From Aspidapion aeneum (taxonomy: Eukaryota > Arthropoda > Insecta > Coleoptera > Brentidae), in NCBI GenBank assembly GCA_963576565.1, contig OY755039.1, positions 143,599,369 to 143,663,368 on the forward strand: a stretch of DNA of 64,000 nucleotides. Reading direction: 5' to 3'. Within the stretch, counting starts at the first letter, position 1; every line of letters starts with the position of its first letter. Position numbers and translations under genes: made by a program. Of this stretch, positions 33,207-45,075 are shown one piece after another. Below the pieces are notes generated by a model. The model was not told the origin of the DNA and did not search any database. It was given only the letters and a program-made list of their open reading frames with translations.

Positions 33207-33252
33207 GCTCGGGCTGAACGAAGCCTAATGAGGCCGAAACGCGTCCCCGAGC
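33207..33252 (+). ncRNA. Hammerhead-like motif, array unit 4
   Basis: Identical in the conserved parts to units 1 and 2. Confidence 0.6.
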
Positions 33253-33526
33253 TACCTTTACCTCTGAGGACTTGCCCGGAAACTTTTTCGTTAAGACTTT
33301 TTACCTCGTGAACTTCCTTCAAATTTAAAAAATCCAGGGCTCAGGCTGTTTTCTGGGAGCAGATTATATCTGTCTCCGTCGCGACATCAAAATTAGCCCC
33401 AAAACCGAGGCAACCCTGACCGAAGCTGCAAATTGACAGTTGGTCTCTTCTCAGTAAACACCATATTTCATATTTCTTTTTCAGATACCCACATCATCAT
33501 TTCATCTCCTTCCATTTTATGGTTAT

Positions 33527-33572
33527 GCTCGGGCTGAATGAAGCCTAATGAGGCCGAAACGCGTCCCCGAGC
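33527..33572 (+). ncRNA. Hammerhead-like motif, array unit 5
   Basis: Same as unit 3 (CTGAATGA core). Confidence 0.58.
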
Positions 33573-33847
33573 TACCTTTACCTCTGAGGACTTGCCCGTG
33601 AAACTTTTTTGTTAAGACTTTTTACCTCGTGAACTTCCTTCAAATTTAAAAAATCCAGGGCTCAGGCTGTTTTCTGGGAGCAGATTATATCTGTCTCCGT
33701 CGCGACATCAAAATTAGCCCCAAAACCGAGGCAACCCTGACCGAAGCTGCAAATTGACAGTTGGTCTCTCCTCAGTAAACACCATATTTCATATTTCTTT
33801 TTCAGATACCCACATCATCATTTCATTTCCTTCCATTTTATGGTTAT

Positions 33848-33893
33848 GCTCGGGCTGAATGAAACCTAATGAGGCCAAAACGCGTCCCCGAGC
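33848..33893 (+). ncRNA. Hammerhead-like motif, array unit 6, core mutated
   Basis: The GAAA core is changed ('ggccaaaacgcg' in place of 'ggccgaaacgcg') and stem II is altered (gaaacc), so this terminal copy is probably dead. Confidence 0.5.
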
Positions 33894-35167
33894 TACCTTT
33901 ACCTCTGAGGACTTGCCCGTGAAACTTTTTTGTTAAGACTTTTTACCTTGTGAACTTCCTTCAAATTTAAAAATAGTAGGGAGATTTCAAAGGAAAATTG
34001 CCTTATAGTCCAATGTCAAAAACGGAATTATTAACGCTGAGCAAATGCCTCTTAGGCACAGTGCTAAATTGAACATAAAGAAGTTTGGCTGTAATAGCAA
34101 AGTTTAAAAAAAAAATTCAAACTAGTAAGAACCTTTCATTTTAAAGAACACCAAAAACTCAAATAAAAAAATCACTTGCGGCCTTTTAACTATCGGGGGT
34201 AGATGTCATGTTCAAGGGCGGTTAGGTCACCCGTTTACACAGGCCTTATGGGAAATTTTTGACTCGGTGGAATCGGTTATAATTTTAGTATGTTATAGTA
34301 GGATATGTAGCTAAAAAAATGTAAGTAAAGTTAAGTTTTTCTATGTACAGTTTTTGAGAAATAAACGATCAAACTTCGTTACATGGTTGTTTTTGGGTAT
34401 GTTCTAATAATAATAACTCTTAAATCTTGACCGAAAAAAAATAATTGACCATAAAAATTACTTAGTAAATGTCTAAGGCATTAACGTCCGGTTAATACGT
34501 TAATGGTCTAAGGACAGAGTCACTTATGATGTCATTCTTGTCAATTTATTAAATAATATACGGGGGATAGTCAAAAGAACATTTTTTTTATATCTGCACT
34601 ATTACCGAATTTTATAACTACCATATTTTATTTTGGCACTGATTAATAGTTTTATATAATATTTAAAGAAAAAAAATATTTTTGTTTTTTATTGCCCCCA
34701 CTTTTATAGATATTATTTTTTTATTGCAGGTCTTTTTTAATTTTTGTCATACGGAAAATAGGTTAAAAAAGCTAAAGTCAATTTTGTTTAGTAAGAAAAA
34801 AATTATAACATACTAAAATTATAGCCAATTACACCGAACCAAAAATTTGCTATAAGGCCTGTGTAAATGGGTGCGGTGTTCTTTGTATTGGAGAACTTGG
34901 CTTTACTTTTATCTCAGTTCTTTTTACGGAATACCATTTTTACATAGTTGGCTTTTTAAAATGAAACGTTTTTGTTATGATTTTTTATTTCTATTTGAGG
35001 TGTTATTAGGTCCTTCGGAAATGGTGACATATAATTTCGGTTCAATGAAAAAAATCACATTTTGTATCCATGCAAAAAAAATATCTACAGGATGTTTCAA
35101 AATATTTAGCAAAAACCGAGGGGTAAATATCTGCCCAAAAAGTTGTACACCATAAATACTTTTTGGC

Positions 35168-35332
35168 AATTAAATCCCTAGAAATCCTAATAAATCCCTA
35201 GGAATCCTGTTAAATCACCAATAATTTCCTATAAATCCTAATAAGAACCCATTAATTTCTTTAAATCCCAATAATTCCGAAGAAATCCCGATAAATCCCC
35301 ATAAATCCGAATACATCCCCGTAAATCCTATA
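35168..35332. repeat. Degenerate AAATCC-type short tandem repeat, copy 2
   Basis: Same unit order as 31227-31392. Confidence 0.75.
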
Positions 35333-35556
35333 TAGTTTTACTTATGTAGCTTGTTTTTAATTTAAACTTGGAAAATGACCTGACGGCATCGATGCGAGCG
35401 CAGGCAGGGGCAAATAATAAGATGCATTCAAAGATTTTAATTAAAAAAATTATTAGCATTTATGCGGTTAACAAGTCAAGCCATTGAGATTAACTAATAA
35501 CATGTCAACAGTTCTGCTTTTAATTTTATGAGATCCTTAGCTTGCAAAAGGTGGAG

Positions 35557-36168
35557 CAGGGCTATCAAAATGGACGGGCCACGATCCTCCACTTTGTTGA
35601 CGTCACATCCGGGGCTGATTTTTTTTTGATGGTCACGCTACGACACAGCTGATTGTCTTTAAAATATTGAAGTTGGAATGACAGTTCATGAATATTTGAT
35701 TTTTTTTAAATAAAGCCGTTTTTGAGATTGTTTTTACTTTATTCTGGCAGAACAATTTTTTTTTAATGTATGGTTATCTCTAATTTTTCATAGCCGCTTC
35801 ATTAGCTCACACAAAAATTAAGTTTAAAGCAATAGCGAATGTGACAATCACAGATGACAAAGTCAAATACATGTTAAATATAACAGTTGGCATGTGGTAC
35901 ATGGCGGGTAATTTGAATTCAAAATAAGGAATGCTAAATCTTGAAGATTTTAACCTTTTAATCATGTGTTGCTTCCTTACAAACCTTTGGTGGAATATCG
36001 GGATGGTGTCTGAGAATATTTCACTGAAATTTTGCGGAAATCTGTAGTGCCATTTTGAAAATATCATAAAAAAACGTCTGACCTCCCATAAGACCCAATG
36101 TAAAATTCAGCCCCGGGAGAACAGCTGATTTTTTCAGGGTCGTGGCCTCTATTTTTATGTTGGCCTTG
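35557..36168 (-). mobile_element. Family C TIR element, copy 2, 7-bp TSD with empty site
   Basis: Inverse orientation relative to copy 1 (15994-16604). Starts CAGGGCTATC and ends GTTGGCCTTG; flanked by GGTGGAG at 35550-35556 and 36169-36175. The matching place in block copy 1 (about 31611) has GGTGGAG only once, so the empty site confirms the ends (a 6-bp reading, GTGGAG, is possible). Noncoding. Confidence 0.92.
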
Positions 36169-36525
36169 GGTGGAGTAGTCGCAATTTTGACATATTATGT
36201 CGTTTATTATAGGAGTCCTAAACAGAAATTTGAGTTTTCGACAGTGGGGGTAGCCGGCTCCCCCCCTCCATCTTGGATTTAATGTGCACGAAAAAGTTTT
36301 TTTTAAATTACTTGGTCCCTGTCCCGAGTTTTAAAGCACTCTAGCATCTTAGACCTTTTAGTAAATACTGGTGTAAACTCGCCCATTTTTTTAATGTCAT
36401 CTTATGTTTCCTACATTTGAGGAATAGAAAGAAGCAGTGCGTTATTTGGCAACACCGAATGGTTTAAAAACCAAAAATTTTTTTTTTTTTTAGAGAAATT
36501 GCAAATAAGATTAGTTAAAAATGAA

Positions 36526-37107
36526 ACAAGTTTCGTGGCTAATCGGGTAAAAAGGAGTTTTTGTTCCTCTCATATTTTTCCGAGGGTAGCTCGAAAGCTT
36601 AAACTTACGGGGGTCCAAGATCTAATGGACACTTAATAAATGTTGACAGTTTCGTCCTTCTGGGGCTCCTCAGAACACTGCTTCATCAATGTCACACTCT
36701 TGCGAAGTTAATTAGACGGTTTGTCTCTAATCCTATGTAAATAGTGAGAAATCTCTCGCAAGAAGCGCCATCTACCGAGATACGTGAGAAACCAGAACAA
36801 GAGCAGACGAAAAAGATCGATTACAAATAAAAAGAAACAAACTAATCCGTGACCTACGACAGCTATTTTACCTTTCAGGCCAGATCAACGCTTATTGCGT
36901 TTTTATCCGCCATCAGACACGTGAACGTCAATCAGCGGAATTTTTAAGCCAAACAATACTAACAAACGTGAAATTTAGTACCCGCGAGGTTAAGCATTCG
37001 AGCTACCCACGGAAAAATATGAGAGAAACAAAAACTCCTTTTTACCCGATTAGCCACGAAACCTGTTTGATTTTTAAATTCACGTATACTAAATTTCAGT
37101 TTTGTTA
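36526..37107. mobile_element. Family B ribozyme-bearing repeat, full-length copy
   Basis: Left arm with 'aaacaagtttcgtggctaat' and 'ggtccaagatctaatgg'; right arm inverted (about 36985-37080) with 'gctacccacggaaaaatatg' and 'cgattagccacgaaacctg'. The centre (about 36690-36980) matches 9545-9885. Carries the motif at 36639-36679. The left 200 bases belong to block copy 2, so the element predates the duplication. Confidence 0.75.
36639..36679 (-). ncRNA. Degenerate hammerhead ribozyme motif
   Basis: Same as the copy at 32077-32117: intact CTGAGGA and GAAA cores, stem I AGTGTT/AACATT, shortened stem III. Confidence 0.55.
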
Positions 37108-37109
37108 AG

Positions 37110-37598
37110 ATTAGTAAAATTCTGGTTAAATGTTCAAAGGTTCATAATTTTGTATTAGCGACCATACGACCAAACAAATAACGTTTACGATTTTTTTCTA
37201 GCTCTTATACTTTTTTTGAGAAACCGTTTTGTAAAAGATATCTTTGAGATGTCTGAAAACTAACATTTATCAAACATTTAAAAAAGACGTATCTGAGATG
37301 TCGTCGTTTTTATCTTTTTACAAATTGACTTTTGCCTCAGGTTAAAAATAGTCAGTTTTATCTTTTGTGTATCCTATTATACTATTTTTATGGTCAGATT
37401 TTCTAAAAGCCATCCTATACATTTTGAAACGATATCTCCATAGTTTGGCACAGGCGTTTGCAAAAAGGAACAAAAAATAAGGAGATAAAGAAAGAATTTA
37501 CTTTAAAAGGGGTACACATAATATTTTATATACCGTGTATTTCAACATAACCTTAGCACAGACCTTTTAGCTCTTTTGAAATTTTAGTAGCCCGCGTC
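37110..37598. other. Spacer without a recognisable gene
   Basis: AT-rich, noncoding, no repeat ends found. Confidence 0.4.
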
Positions 37599-37600
37599 CC

Positions 37601-38741
37601 CATTGAGTATATTTTACCGAACGATTATAAACACACAGGATTGCTAATTTCCATTTAACTAATGTTAGCGTCGCTCAGCGAGACGAACAGTGTCTGCTTA
37701 CGTCACCAGCGGACCAGTTGCTTTATTTGTATTGAGAGTTCGTGTGATTTTAAGGTGTTTTTGACGTTTTTATCTCCGTTTTTTTGCGTTTTTTCATTAA
37801 TTTGACGGTGTGGTTGACTATTTAGGAGGTAAATAAACCTTTAAAAATGTGAATGAAGTGAATTGATATAAAGAAAGCACATTAATTTATTGTTGAAATA
37901 AAAGCTTTGTGTTCCCTCTTTCAGTGTAGAAATATAACCAAACTTTTATTTTTTTTTGCATTTTTGGAAACTCCTTGCTCATTAAAGTAATCATATTGAA
38001 GAAAATTGGTAATTATGCCGCAAAAGTACTTCTTTTATTAAACTGATTTTTGGAAAATTTATTTTGTAGACAGTTTCTCCAAGTTTAGTTTCAGTTTTTT
38101 TCTTAAGTTTTTTTAGTCTCTTTATAGAAGTTTTCTGAGACATGTTACAGAAGAAGGAGTGAAAACGGGCGCTGGGTGGGATAAAAACAACTCATAACAC
38201 AAACAATGTAAATCATTTGAAAAAAAACTTATGAAAATCTATTGATTTAAAGCATATGAAGTTGAAAAACACATCTTATTTGGCTGTTTTCTCCAAAAAC
38301 TCACTGGTTTTTGATATAATAATATAATAAATATTGCAATTGTAGATCTGAAATATCAAATCTTTTTGTTACTACATAATATGAGTGTATTTTATTTTTT
38401 TTTAAATCCCACTTCTATTCTAAAACTTTCAACTATTTAAAAAAGAAACTCCAACATATCGTCTGGTAGGAAAATCCAGCTCTCAGAGCAAACTCTTGAT
38501 TTATCAAATCATTTGTTTTGAATAAATGAAATTATTAATTTTATTTACTAACACGAATAAAAAATTTGTTTTCAAATAAGCAAGAAAAAAGCGGGAAAAA
38601 CTCACGAATGCAATGTGTATTAAATGAAACGCGCTGAGCAGAGGTCCACTAGTGACGTAAACAAGGCGCCGCCTTCCGCTAAAAGATTCGAGCAAATAGG
38701 CAATCCTGTGTGTTTAGAATCGTTGTATTTTACCCCAATAT
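37601..38741. mobile_element. TIR element, about 1.14 kb
   Basis: Imperfect inverted ends of about 150 bp: 'aaacacacaggattgc' (37631) is inverted at 38698-38715, and both arms carry 'ttacgtcac' and 'ctcagcg' phrases in the same order. The interior is AT-rich with no transposase. Target duplication not resolved; class unknown. Confidence 0.6.
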
Positions 38742-38789
38742 TTTGAACAGGAAAATTGGGTTAGGTCATAGACGCATAAACGTGCACGC

Positions 38790-38880
38790 AGTGGGGGCCT
38801 CAGGGACCGCCCCCCCCATAACCTAAGATTTTCTTAGATATTTTCCACATATTTCATAAATAAAAAACTAAAATAGTGTA
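38790..38880. repeat. One-ended hAT MITE fragment
   Basis: Contains 'gcagtgggggcctcagg', 'ccccccataacc' and 'agatattttccacatatttc', matching the interior of the MITE at 8185-8344 in inverse orientation. Only one end is preserved. Confidence 0.5.
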
Positions 38881-38904
38881 AAATACGATAATATGAATAT
38901 CTGG

Positions 38905-39108
38905 TAAAAGAAAAAATATTATTCCCTTTAAGAAAAACAAATAGACATTAAATTATTGGATAAAATGAAAACCTTAAATACATCGAAGAAAATTAAAAAT
39001 ATAACTTTAGAAGTTTAGAAATCGAAAGTACTCAAAGATTGTATTCGAAACGATTAGATGAAGAATTAATAAACACAGAACACTCATTTGAAGAGATATA
39101 TACTGTGT
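38905..39108 (+). pseudogene. RTE-type LINE fragment (after the endonuclease)
   Basis: Closely matches 62126-62330 of the RTE relative (for example 'aaatcgaaag.actcaaagat' and 'catttgaagagatatata') with indels. Frameshifted and short; a dead 5'- and 3'-truncated piece ending at the foldback element at 39106. Confidence 0.8.
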
Positions 39109-39855
39109 CCCAATTAAAACTTTCCACCCGGGATTTCTCGAGGTCTACTGAAAATTTTTAAAAATGCCGAGACTCGGTGATTTTGTTTTCGAGGGGAAGA
39201 CTTTTTGGCTATCTTGAAATTTTTGTAGCACGAGGGGTATACTTTACCCCTATATTTAGAATAAGGAAAGCGGGTCTAGTGATACCCTGTTTTGAAGTTC
39301 TCTTGAATATCTTTACAATCGTGTAAAAATTTCAAAAATCCATCGATTAGTTTTTGAGATATTTGCTTTCAAATTTAACATGGAATGATAAAATAAAAAT
39401 TAAATCCGAAAAATATATAATTCTAATTAATTTATTATTTTATCAGTCCATGTTAAATTTGAATGTTTGAAGGCAGATCATCAAACCAGAACAATGGACA
39501 GAACACTACAAGGGACCGCTGCAGGAAACGAGACCCGAATATCTGTCCTCTCCGAACCGAACCGAACATAGAAGTACATGCAGAGAAAGTAATCCATAGT
39601 AATTACGAAAAGAAAAAGCGAGCCGATAGAATTTCGAAATTTGTCCAGAGACTGAATGAATGAAGAAGAAGAAGAAGAACATGAATCAAGAGATTTTTAA
39701 ATAAAAGTATTACTCAACCCACTTTCCCTATTCAAAATATGGAGTTAAAGTGTACCCTTCGAAGGAGGTGGGTGCTTCAAATATTTCAGCAAAAAAGTGT
39801 GCCCTTCGCAAACAAAATTAACATTCCCGAGGATTTTTAGTTGAAACACACTGTG
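39106..39855. mobile_element. Foldback element that holds an RTE fragment
   Basis: The left end 'ctgtgtcccaattaaaac' and right end (inverse of 'gttgaaacacactgtg') are inverted with outer TA. Further pairing: 'ggggtatactttacccc' (39235) against 'agtgtacccttcg' (39750), and 'aaagcgggt' against 'acccacttt'. The middle (39470-39615) is RTE-derived sequence. Confidence 0.55.
39470..39615 (+). pseudogene. RTE-type LINE fragment (linker before the reverse transcriptase)
   Basis: Matches 62661-62800 ('gatcatcaaaccagaacaat', 'ggagacccgaatatctg', 'agaagtacatg'). It lies in the middle of the foldback element and is separated from the other fragment at 38905 by a deletion in RTE coordinates. Confidence 0.75.
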
Positions 39856-40043
39856 TATTTACAGCATATTTCTCCATTTTAAAGATCCGAGAAAAGTGCC
39901 AGATCATAAATCAGAAATTTATGCTGTTGTTTCGAAAGGACAATTTAGTTTAAATCTTTTATTTTATTTTGCGGCAAAAATCTACAGAGGTCCTAAATCG
40001 GGTAATTTTGGGTGTGTATTACTTAATAAAATCAACAAGAATT

Positions 40044-41139
<1,096 letters not shown>

Positions 41140-41209
41140 AAATACATAATATTCCGATCTATCTATCTATTTAGCCTTCTTCGATCGTTCTTTAGACATA
41201 GGCCTCCCC

Positions 41210-41356
41210 CATGGGCGCACCCAGGGGGGGAGGCCTTGGGGCCCGGTCCCCCCCAAGCCTGAAATTTTTCACACATCTCGTGAATAAACACAAAAAATAG
41301 CATAAAAAGGCCTCGAGTCCCCCCCCCCCCAAGACATATTTCTAGGTGCGCCACTG
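41210..41356. mobile_element. hAT-type MITE, about 147 bp
   Basis: CATGGGCGCACCCAGGG at the left is inverted as CTAGGTGCGCCACTG at the right; the inside has G and C runs. Flanks cctccccc and cgtccccc match 7 of 8 with a one-base ambiguity in the end. Related to the element at 726-868. Confidence 0.75.
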
Positions 41357-41946
41357 CGTCCCCCAATATCTTCCACTCTTCTCTGTCTGTCGCCTTGTTC
41401 ATCCAATCTAGTCCCCGCAATGACAATATCATTGGTCCTTTTTTCATCAAAGGTAATTTACGAGGGATAAATTATTAAACTCTGTTGCAGGACCATATCA
41501 TTCCTGCGATTCGAGAGGTGCCAAATGTTGATTTTAGCTCATGACACTATGCCTGTGAGAGTGTCTTTTTTTACCCAACTGCAGCACGGCGAAAGGAAGG
41601 GTAATGTTTTGCGATTGTTGTATGTATGTAAGTAAGTATGTTTGTCTCATGCTAGAGGCTAAACGGCTAAACCGATTTTGACAAAAAAGGTGTCGTTAAT
41701 TTGCTACTGATCCCGAAGGTGCTATAGGCTATATTTTTTTAAACAGGAATCAACATGGCGGTCTTCAGACGCCATTGTGTCACATGATGTAGGCTTTAAG
41801 GCAAATGTCCTCTAATTTGCTGTAGTAACTTTGTAGTCCTCCCTAATTTGCTGTAGTTACTTTGTAGTCCTCCCTGCTCCCACCCATATCCCCTCCTGTC
41901 ATTCCCCCACCCTATTCAAAAATGATATTCGCATAATTTTATCAAA

Positions 41947-42310
41947 CAGAGCGATTTTAAAAATTCTTTCTGCATACGCTTTCAGATATTTTTTCCAACA
42001 CCATTTTACTAGTTCCTTCCCCCCGCCTCTCTCTCTCTTCACCCTGCCATCCTTATTAGTAATAGTTATAGCTATAACTTTAACAAATATAAAGCGATTT
42101 CAAAAGTTCTTTCTGCGCACGATTGAAAACTTTTTTCCAACATCATTTTACTAGTCTCCCCCTCCCTCTCTTCTCCCCTCCCTCCTTATTAGTAGTAGTT
42201 GTAGCTATACCTTTCAGAAATTTAGAGCGATTTCAAAAATTCTTTCTGCACACGCTTTAAGACTTTTTTTAACATCATTTTACTAGTTCCCTCATCCCTC
42301 TCTCCTCCCT
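41947..42310. repeat. Three tandem units of about 125 bp
   Basis: Each unit has 'agcgatttcaaaa.ttctttctgc', 'acttttt.aacatcattttactag' and a C/T-rich stretch. The sequence before it (41575-41930, with 'gctaaacggctaaaccgatt') is a dispersed-repeat style stretch but I cannot class it. No gene is seen in 41360-42420. Confidence 0.7.
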
Positions 42311-42420
42311 CACCTTCACTCAATGGAAGGTTACACCGTTCGCGTCCGTAGAAAATCTACACGAACTTATTGGATAAAGCTAAATCAATTGTAAATGCAT
42401 AGTGCATAGTTGGAAATAAA

Positions 42421-42982
42421 AAAATACTCTGCCAATTTATGGGCACTTAAGCTCACACTAGATACTATATTTATAGTGTACGTGTGAGCTAATATAACTA
42501 AAAACTGAAATATATTTTATTCAACTCTAGACTCAATTACCTGTCGTTTGATACCACACAAGCCATGTTATTACTTAAACTCAAATTTGTGAAATCTACC
42601 CCCACTTTAAAAAAAAAACTAAAATGTATTTTGTTTAACTTCAGACTCAATTACCTTTCGTTTGATATCACACACGCCATATTTTCACAGAAATTCTAAT
42701 TTTTGAAATTTACCCCCACCCTTTTTTTGTTAAATAAACTAAAAAGTATTTTGTTTAACTCCAGACTCAATTACCTTGCGTTTGATATCACACACGCCAT
42801 ATTTTTACATAAACTTAATTTTTGAAATCTACCCCCACCCTTTTATTTGGCTTGTGTTTGGTGGATTTTGTTTATTTTTAAATGGGACCATCTCGAGCTA
42901 AAACCCAGCTTAGGTACCAAATTTCATTAAAATCGGGCTAGCGGTTTTTGAGTTATGCGCGTTGGTCCTTACAGACAGACAT

Positions 42983-43013
<31 letters not shown>
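42421..43013 (+). mobile_element. Repeat family A copy, cut at the ACAG tract
   Basis: Complete 5' part (signature, palindrome, three subunits, 'tgagttatgcgcgttgg') ending in a short (ACAG)n of about 10 units (42974-43013). The 3' part after the tract is missing and family N sequence follows. Confidence 0.85.
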
Positions 43014-43069
43014 GCTTTGAACTACTCACCTACCCAAATCAAAACAAACTAATACGTCTTCACTAAGGA

Positions 43070-43433
43070 TAGAACCGGCAACATATAGGAAGGGCAACAA
43101 ACGTTTTAGCACGATGAATATGGCCGACGCCAACTAAAACAAACATTCCTCTCGACCCCGCGCGAGAACAGCCACCCATACACCGCTGAAAAACGGCTGA
43201 AATTGAAATCTTGTCCCGCGCGGTGCTGCCGGCTTGTAATTATTTACGCTAATAAATTTCACCCAATTAATCGCTTGTTGTTAACCACAGATAATAAAAA
43301 GAACTAGACAATAATGTCGTATGGGAAGATTTAACTTTTCTTAAATAAATCAATTAAAAATACTGTTTGTTGTCTAGTTTTGGGAGGGCACTGCCCCATT
43401 GTCCTCCGTGTAGCAGCTACCACTGCATATCAC
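43070..43433 (+). repeat. Repeat family N, copy 1
   Basis: Shares 'cccgcgcgagaacagccacc', 'cttgtcccgcgcggtgctgc', 'ggcttgtaattatttacgct' and 'tcaattaaaaatactgttt' with copies at 46296 and 51487 (both inverse). It ends 'tagcagctaccactg', the inverse of a CAGTGG-type hAT end. Noncoding. Confidence 0.75.
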
Positions 43434-43439
43434 ATATTT

Positions 43440-44044
43440 TATACATGTTCTTATCTTACATACAGTAATAATTTCCCATGATCCTTATAGCATTAAATCA
43501 TGCTGTACACACAAATTTCCCAAATCGATGGTATGGTCCTTTGGCCAATCATTCTCTTACCCTCAGATGTACCGTAAGCACTTTTATGGGTTTAATTACA
43601 ATTAAGTCCTTGTTGCTCACATACAAAACAACAGAGGGACAATGGATTAGCTAAGCCCTTTTACGGTGCATCTGAGGGTTAGATTTTCTTGTGTGCGACG
43701 CGAGAACAGTCATCAACTCTCGGATATGACATATATTGCTTGATTTAATCTGACGCGATTTGAGATTTATACCGTCCTGCATAACTAGAAAAAAGGCTAC
43801 AAATTAAACCTTCGGGAAAATCTGCAAAATTTCTTCCGGGACAGTCGGGATAATGAGATATAAAACTTGCCATAGATAAATCTTGTCTTAAAAGCCTAGA
43901 CAAAAATTATAAAAATTAAAAATCTTAAGGTACGTCCAAACCGAGCAACATTTATTGCAACAGGCAACAAAATTCTTTGATTCCTTGTTCAAAACTCGTA
44001 AACAATGGTTGAGTAGAAACAAAATATCAGACTTCCATTTTCTT
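43440..44044. other. Spacer with a loose inverted repeat
   Basis: 'cttaccctcagatgtaccgt' (43556) and 'cggtgcatctgagggttaga' (43666) are inverted around 'ttgttgctcacatac', suggesting a small decayed TIR element. No gene. Confidence 0.45.
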
Positions 44045-44110
44045 TATTTATTCTAATATTACGACGTTTCGGTTAGTAAGTATCTCTAACCGTTTTCAAG
44101 TGTAAACTAA
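44045..44110 (-). ncRNA. Degenerate hammerhead-like end of a Penelope-like element
   Basis: On the minus strand 'cggttag' and 'ctaaccg' form a stem, followed by GAAACGTC (GAAA, mini stem III ACGT, C17). The first core (cttgaaaac) departs from CUGANGA, so activity is unlikely. The phrase 'ctaaccgaaacgtcgt' also ends the segment at 45862-45892 and is typical of Penelope-like terminal repeats. Confidence 0.45.
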
Positions 44111-44157
44111 ACAATCCTACAGGTTACTACTTCTATTACTTGGTGTGCAGTCAGGTG

Positions 44158-45073
44158 TGACGTCCCGCCCTCGGAGTGATGGATCTGTTGAAGCTCTGTC
44201 TTCGTAACTCTTACTTTCAAGTGAAAGATAAGTTTAACGCGCAAAATGATGGACTACCAAAGGGTTCGTCTCTTTCGCCAGCAGTTCGTCTCTTTCGGTA
44301 GCAAACATCTACATGGAGTGTTTCGAGGACACATTTATTATTCGGCCTTACCTTTTATGGATGTTCTGATATTCTTGTCAAACGACTAGAGAGAAACATT
44401 CAAACCACTGTATATAGGAAACCTACATACACCAGATAGTACCTAAATTTTAAGTCTAATCATACTGTTGCTACAAAACAAGGAGTTATAAGAAGTTTGT
44501 ATTTAAGAGCCGTAAATATTTGTAGTAACAATTAAGTTGTGCTACGTATTTTTACGTAAGTATGAGATTTGACAGTTACGCAAGCGCACTTCGTCACACC
44601 GTCGTCAAGGTCACGTTAGGAGCTTACGTATTTACGTTAGCTTACGGCAGTCTGCGGGCACCTTAACGTTACCAAAGAATAGAATTGGTTGATTGACCGA
44701 TCGAAAAATGAGGCCTAGACGATAATTTCCGCTTCCAGTACAAACGATTCTTTGCAAATATATTCCTACTGTAGTTGAAATAACAAAAAACAAAACTGTA
44801 ACATCAAAAAAACACAGTGCCGAATTCCATATTCTCTGCTATTAGTAGACTTGTTATGGTAACGTAAAAACATTCAACTTAAACTCAAATTTGGAACAAA
44901 ACGTAGAGCGCTTAACGTGCAGTTTTACGTAAAAATACGTAGCACAACTTAAACTATCTAATGACGAATTAACCACCGAAATCTACAACATTAAAAACGA
45001 CTTAGAACAGAATGGTTATTCCGAGAAATTAATAAACTCAACGATCTTTAAAATTAAAAACAAACCAAATTAG
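44158..45073 (+). pseudogene. Penelope-like retroelement fragment, split by a MITE
   Basis: Reverse-transcriptase pieces: 'CLRNSYFQVKDKFNAQNDG' leading into 'LPKGSSLSP', the Penelope-type G.PMGS.LSP region, then 'ANIYME' after a 20-bp tandem duplication. The YVDD part is deleted. Then 'TTVYRKPTYT' and 'LNFKSNH' in shifted frames, and after the MITE (44536-44948) 'NDELTTEIYNIKNDLEQNGY', the C-terminal linker. No GIY-YIG endonuclease is present. Frameshifts and deletions make it dead. It matters as evidence that Penelope-like elements, the known partners of hammerhead elements, occurred here. Confidence 0.75.
44536..44948. mobile_element. TIR MITE family I, copy 2
   Basis: Nearly identical to 8755-9166 (GTTGTGCTACG...CGTAGCACAAC), bounded by TTAA at 44532-44535 and 44949-44952. 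It interrupts the Penelope-like fragment. Confidence 0.88.
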
Positions 45074-45075
45074 TA

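Larger units (their letters stand above)
32161..33974 (+). repeat. Tandem array of 320/321-bp units (5.7 copies) with hammerhead motifs
   Basis: Units start at 32161, 32482, 32802, 33123, 33443 and 33764; the last is partial (211 bp). Variants alternate: units 1, 3 and 5 read 'gatacccac', 'catctcc' and 'cccgtgaaac'; units 2 and 4 read 'gatagccac', 'catgtcc' and 'cccggaaac', so a two-unit (641-bp) block was amplified later. Each unit has a hammerhead-like fold near base 85-130. No protein is encoded. Size, tandem form and ribozyme resemble animal retrozymes, an inference. Confidence 0.85.
33975..36730. repeat. Duplicated block, copy 2 (holds the empty LTR site)
   Basis: Same order as copy 1: 20612-21543 plus 31069-32167. 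It keeps ATAT once at 35029-35032 where copy 1 has the 9.5 kb LTR element. It carries the extra family C element (35557-36168) that copy 1 lacks. Both insertions therefore came after the duplication. Confidence 0.92.

Noticed and set aside
32161..33974. Regular array considered as CRISPR
   Set aside because: Units of 320 bp without unique spacers, in a eukaryotic context; it is a satellite-like tandem repeat.
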